A DNA stretch of 64,000 nucleotides from assembly GCA_030247915.1 (NCBI GenBank), contig JAPDRQ010000025.1, positions 62,001-126,000 on the forward strand, written 5' to 3'. Within the stretch, counting starts at the first letter, position 1, and each line of letters starts with the position of its first letter. The position numbers and the translations under genes were made by a program. Source of the stretch: Neophaeococcomyces mojaviensis. Taxonomy: Eukaryota; Ascomycota; Eurotiomycetes; Chaetothyriales. The notes beneath the pieces are model-generated. The model did no database searches. It saw nothing but the letters and a program-made list of their open reading frames with translations, and had not been told where the DNA came from. Positions 63,228-64,000 of the stretch are shown here, piece by piece.

Positions 63228-63975
63228 ATGGTAGGTAGTCCCTATACCGGGCACGGGCTTACTGATTGTTCACACGAACGATGTTAGCCCCACGCCGACA
63301 CGACCAATTTCCCCTCCACAGATAAGGCGACCTCCTACGCCCAGCTCCTTGAGTCTCTTGCCTCTCTGGCAACGGAAACCCAGTTTTGGCCCACCAACAC
63401 AGCGAACACAGCGTCACTCTTGTGGCATCTTTTCCACTCTCTTCCTTCGCCGTCAAATCATGTGAATTGGGCGGGCTTCTATGTTGCTGATCCGTCAGAT
63501 GCTACAAGGCTTTTGCTAGGTCCTTTTATGGGCAAAGTGGCGTGTCAGGTGATAAAAATTGGCAAAGGGGTATGTGGTACAGCAGCTAAAAGGAAGGAAA
63601 CGGTGTTGGTCAAGGATGTCGAGGCATTCCCGGGGCACATTGCCTGCGATGGGGACTCGAAAAGTGAGATCGTTGTGCCGATAGTGGTTGGAGAGAAGGT
63701 AGGTTTCATTCCTCGTTGTGAGCATCAAGTTTGTTGCGCTTGTCTTTGCCCCATCCCTTCATTCTTCCGCATGGGTTACAAATCTGTCTTTGCTTCTCTA
63801 CGTTTCCTCGCATATCCTTCCTGTCAGTATCGATCTCGTCGCCACGGAGTGCTAACTCTGGCAGTGTGTTGGCGTGATCGATATCGACTGTACAGAATTG
63901 AATGGATTCGATGAACATGATCAAAAAGGGCTGGAAGCGGTAGCAAAGCTGTTGGCTGAGTCATGCGATTGGTGA
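63228..63975 (+). CDS. YKG9: free methionine-(R)-sulfoxide reductase (fRMsr), GAF domain
   Basis: A GAF-fold enzyme that reduces free Met-R-sulfoxide in the cytosol. The 174-aa product needs three exons. Exon 1 is only the start codon ATG (63228-63230). The intron at 63231-63287 (GTAGGT...CTTACTGAT...GTTAG) joins exon 2 (63288-63698), giving MPHADTTNFPSTDKATSYAQ, the expected N-terminus. A 166-bp intron at 63699-63864 (GTAGGT...GCTAACTCTGGCAG) leads to exon 3 (63865-63975), CVGVIDIDCTELNGFDEHD. The three Cys that match the bacterial catalytic set are at about 87, 97 and 121 (KVACQVIKIGKGVCG; GHIACDGDS), at the known spacing of 10 and 24. The final Trp and stop are inside the window. Confidence 0.93.
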
Positions 63976-64000
63976 ACCTTCACTTTGACGGTTGAAATCG

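Noticed and set aside
1..64000. CRISPR arrays, rRNA or operon structure
   Set aside because: No regular spacer-repeat array or rRNA-like sequence was seen, and gene structure is eukaryotic.

Overview
This window is from the nuclear genome of a filamentous ascomycete (Pezizomycotina; a dothideomycete is my best guess, not proven). The evidence is short GT-AG introns, mostly 41-90 bp with CTAAC/CTAAT-like branch sites, closely packed genes on both strands with no operons, classic ascomycete housekeeping proteins, and fungal-type transposons and P450s. I placed introns by frame continuity and family similarity. No rRNA, tRNA or CRISPR array could be supported.

Layout. 0-17 kb is conserved core: the 3' end of an MBF cell-cycle transcription factor, a signal-peptide membrane protein, the TPR protein EMW1/TTC27, TFIIF-alpha, a large terminal nucleotidyltransferase with an unusual C-terminus, and gamma-tubulin. 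17-27 kb is accessory metabolism: a broken kinase-like (APH) gene, a double-GFA-domain protein, a cytochrome P450, a ThDP-dependent decarboxylase/synthase and a SnoaL-like protein. 27-30 kb is core again, with CDC14 divergent from the KEOPS subunit PCC1. At 30.7-32.0 kb lies a dead Tc1 element with clear TIRs and TA duplications. An SDR enzyme and the DEAD-box helicase FAL1/eIF4A-III follow (33-36.7 kb).

37-50.7 kb is the most plastic part. It holds repeat debris, a second P450 bracketed by a 92-bp identical inverted repeat, an F-box/ankyrin-like protein, a secreted possibly GPI-anchored protein, a structurally intact MULE transposon (perfect 95-bp TIRs, 8-bp target duplication, complete transposase) and a poorly defined hypothetical gene. 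50.7-64 kb returns to conserved genes: an NmrA-like protein, a MOSC protein, condensin YCG1/CAP-G (apparently lacking C-terminal sequence), SF3a3/SAP61, an RA-PH scaffold with a repeated C-terminal motif, the Polycomb subunit EED, and free-methionine-R-sulfoxide reductase, whose first coding exon is just ATG.

Functional themes. Several genes act in cell-cycle and chromosome biology (MBF factor, gamma-tubulin, CDC14, condensin). ACGCGT boxes lie just upstream of gamma-tubulin and CDC14. EED implies an H3K27-methylating PRC2. The strongest candidates for something undescribed are the three-copy W-x(7)-W repeat with WG motifs in the nucleotidyltransferase, the FTGxGLL repeat array of the RA-PH protein, and the inverted-repeat-bracketed P450.
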